From Sorangium aterium (GTDB lineage Bacteria; Myxococcota_A; Polyangia; Polyangiales; Polyangiaceae): 64,000 bases of DNA. Positions 62,108 to 64,000 of this stretch are shown piece by piece. Position 1 is the stretch's first letter; every line of letters begins with the position of its first letter. The notes beneath the pieces were generated by a model, which searched no databases, had not been told where the DNA came from, and saw nothing but the letters and a program-made list of their open reading frames with translations. The DNA lies in contig NZ_JAQNDK010000004.1 of NCBI RefSeq assembly GCF_028368935.1, positions 558,001-622,000 on the forward strand. Direction: 5' to 3'. The position numbers and the translations under genes are program-made.

Positions 62108-63547
62108 ATGCAGCCGCAGATGACGCGCGTCTCGATGGACGCGCTGAAGGACCTTCCCACGCCCGTGCGCCGCCGCGTGGATGCCGCGGATGTCTGGGTC
62201 CCGGAGGGCTACGAGGTGGAGCCCGTCGTGGCGGGGTTATCCTTCCCCTGTGCCCTCTGCTTCGACGAGGACGGCACGCTCTTCTTCGCCGAAGGCGGCA
62301 GCACCTGGCCCACCCGACCTTATATGACACCGCGTATCTGGCGCATGGCCCCGGGACGGGCCCCGGAGGTCTTCGCGGTGGAGGACCTGGGCGGTCCCCG
62401 CGGTATGGCGGTTCGGGGCGGCTATCTCTACGTCTCGCTCAAGGGCGGCTACAACATGCGGGTCACGCGCCATGACCTGCGGACCAGGGAGCGTATCGTC
62501 CTCGTGGACGGGATCCCCTCGGGCGGCTGGCACGAGCCTGGGGGGCCGATCTTCGGGCCGCATGACGGGATGATGTATTTCGGCCAGGGCTCCGTGGGCT
62601 TGCAGGGCGTCGTGGTGCCCGAGGGCTTCACCGTGGACCTCGCCAAGCACCCCCACGCGCACGACGTGCCGGGCCAGGACGTCACGCTCACCGGCAATAC
62701 CGTATGGGCGCGCGATCCACGCCTGCCGTTCCCCTACTATGCCGAAACCGGACCCTTCCAGCCCTTCGGCACGCCCGTGACGAGGGGCCAGGTCGTCAAG
62801 GGCGAGCTCAAGTGCAATTCGGCCGTCTGGCGCTCGCGGCCCGACGGGAGCGAGCTCGAGCTCCTCGCCTGGGGCATCCGCAACCCCTTTGGACTTGCCT
62901 TCGGGGAAGACGGCCACCTCTACGCCACCGACAACGACTTCGAGGAGAAGGGCGAGCGCTCCATCGGCGAGGACCCGGACCGCATCTGGCGGATCAAGAA
63001 CGCTCGGGTGCCGCCCGGAGAGGTCAAGGAGCCCGAGTGGTTCGGTTATCCGGACCTCTGCGGCGACGGCCTCCCCGTCTGGCACGATCTCCACCGGCCG
63101 ATCCGGGGTAAAGCGGCCGAGCCCTTTCTTGAAAACCCGCCGCCTTGGGCCGGCCCCGCCGTCTTCCTGTTCCCGCCGCACACGGCGCTCGGCAAGCTCA
63201 CCTTCAGCCGCTCGGACGCGTTCGGCTTCCGCGGCCACGCGTTCGTCTGCCAGTTCGGCACCTATGCGCCGCTCAACACCAACCGCGAGGCTGCGCTGGG
63301 CCGGGGCTTCCAGGTCGTCCGCTGCGACATCGCGGCCGGCGCCGGTGAGCCCTTCCTGCGAAACCGAGCTCCCGGTCCCGCTTCCGGCACGCCGGGCAGC
63401 GGTGGAATCGAGCGGCCCGTGGATTGCGCGTTCAGCCCGGATGGCAAGAGCCTTTATGTGCTCGACTTCGGCAACAACACGGCAAACCGCAGCTACGTGG
63501 TCGCCTACGCCCATACGGGCGTCATCTGGCGCGTGACCAGGCGGTGA
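62108..63547 (+). CDS. Glucose/sorbosone dehydrogenase-like beta-propeller protein
   Basis: A 479-residue protein with the six-bladed propeller pattern of PQQ-dependent soluble glucose/L-sorbosone dehydrogenases: LCFDEDGTLFFAEGG, PRGMAVRGGYLYVSLKGG, PGGPIFGPHDGMMYFGQGS, AWGIRNPFGLAFGEDGHLYATDND and VDCAFSPDGKSLYVLDFG. The GxRNPxG and DGxLY motifs are diagnostic for the superfamily. No signal peptide is evident, unusual for PQQ enzymes, which act in the periplasm; a structural or hydrolase-like role is therefore possible. AAGGGGGG precedes ATG 62108. The partial gene at 63562 follows 14 bases after the stop. Confidence 0.82.
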   Translation: MQPQMTRVSMDALKDLPTPVRRRVDAADVWVPEGYEVEPVVAGLSFPCALCFDEDGTLFFAEGGSTWPTRPYMTPRIWRMAPGRAPEVFAVEDLGGPRGMAVRGGYLYVSLKGGYNMRVTRHDLRTRERIVLVDGIPSGGWHEPGGPIFGPHDGMMYFGQGSVGLQGVVVPEGFTVDLAKHPHAHDVPGQDVTLTGNTVWARDPRLPFPYYAETGPFQPFGTPVTRGQVVKGELKCNSAVWRSRPDGSELELLAWGIRNPFGLAFGEDGHLYATDNDFEEKGERSIGEDPDRIWRIKNARVPPGEVKEPEWFGYPDLCGDGLPVWHDLHRPIRGKAAEPFLENPPPWAGPAVFLFPPHTALGKLTFSRSDAFGFRGHAFVCQFGTYAPLNTNREAALGRGFQVVRCDIAAGAGEPFLRNRAPGPASGTPGSGGIERPVDCAFSPDGKSLYVLDFGNNTANRSYVVAYAHTGVIWRVTRR

Positions 63548-63561
63548 GGGAGGGAAATAGG

Positions 63562-64000
63562 ATGGATGGAATCGAAGCGGCCGATCCCGAGGGCCCCGGA
63601 CCCGCGGCGATCGAAGGCCCCTACCTCCTGAATCTCCACGGTGAGACCTGGGACGCGCACCTCGATCGTGCGGCCAGGTGGCTCGCCCATGTCATCACGG
63701 CGCAGACGGCCTTCCGCAACGCCCTGGAGATCGCCGTCCCCAAGGTGGAGGAGCCCAACATCCGCCAGTTCCTCTCGGAGATCCTCGACCGCGCGCGGAG
63801 GCACGAGGAGGTGGCCCACCGCCTTCCCCGCACCATCGGCCGCGAGGCGGCGGAGGGGACGCGAGGCCTCGCGGGCGTCGTGATGGACGTGGCGCGCAGG
63901 GCGCTCGACGCCGTCGAGGGGCTCGCAGGGGGTGCCAGGGGCAACTGGAAGGACCTCCACCACCTTCTCATGCTCAATCTCGACGCCATGGGCGCCTTCG
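63562..64000 (+). CDS. Unknown helical protein, cut by the right window edge
   Basis: From ATG 63562 (behind AGGGAGGGAAAT) an open frame of 146 codons runs off the window. It starts MDGIEAADPEGPGPAAI and continues with amphipathic helices (ARWLAHVITAQTAFRNALEI, FLSEILDRARRHEEVAHRL, LHHLLMLNLDAMGAF) separated by short turns. No family was recognised, although a long-helix, ferritin-like or hemerythrin-like bundle is conceivable. Because it follows the propeller gene by only 14 bases it is almost certainly co-transcribed with it and may be its partner. Confidence 0.7.
   Translation, partial: MDGIEAADPEGPGPAAIEGPYLLNLHGETWDAHLDRAARWLAHVITAQTAFRNALEIAVPKVEEPNIRQFLSEILDRARRHEEVAHRLPRTIGREAAEGTRGLAGVVMDVARRALDAVEGLAGGARGNWKDLHHLLMLNLDAMGAF

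Overview
The window looks like chromosomal DNA of a myxobacterium, most likely a Sorangium/Polyangium-type genome. The evidence is very high G+C, a Hanks-type kinase, many lipoproteins and secreted repeat proteins, an Oar-like TonB receptor, stand-alone response regulators, and mostly short transcription units in alternating orientation. The species is an inference. No rRNA, tRNA, CRISPR array, phage or intact insertion sequence was seen.

Layout. 1-5.2 kb: an ABC exporter cut by the left edge, a flavodoxin, a lone receiver protein and a PhoD phosphatase. 5.2-9.7 kb: a multicopper oxidase lipoprotein, a roadblock-like protein, a relic of a sigma-54 activator and two exported proteins. 9.9-12.7 kb: a fused AroD-AroE protein overlapping an acyl-CoA dehydrogenase. 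13-18.7 kb: a beta-helix repeat protein, a thrombospondin type 3 repeat protein, an exported metallo-beta-lactamase fold hydrolase and an exported cupin. 18.7-25.9 kb: a broken GST, a phosphoesterase, an intact GST, a broken kinase fragment, a hybrid-sensor-type histidine kinase with its receiver, and an aldo/keto reductase divergent from a LysR regulator. 26-33 kb: a small exported protein, a Ser/Thr kinase, a lipoate-ligase-like protein, a cysteine-desulfurase-like enzyme, gamma-glutamyltransferase and a SnoaL-like protein.

33.7-43.6 kb is the most distinctive part. A FabH-type ketosynthase, a ThDP enzyme of the acetolactate synthase family, a lipoprotein, a START-fold protein, an Oar-like TonB receptor and a second lipoprotein run in one direction. 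They face a class II O-methyltransferase. This could be a small, undescribed acyloin-type biosynthesis and uptake/export locus.

43.8-52.7 kb: an M20 peptidase lipoprotein, then two copies of a module (NmrA-like reductase divergent from a cupin-AraC regulator) flanking an MFS transporter and a SnoaL-like protein, then a YCII-family protein. 53.6-64 kb: an isolated CheW-MCP pair, an HExxH lipoprotein, three membrane proteins (two MFS, one YoaK-type), a small helical protein, and a sorbosone/glucose-dehydrogenase-like propeller followed by a partial gene at the right edge.

At least four gene relics are recognisable (8.1, 18.8, 21.2 and 61.8 kb), so the region has been losing genes. Two genes have no stop codon or no start codon inside the window (1-1853 minus; 63562-64000 plus).
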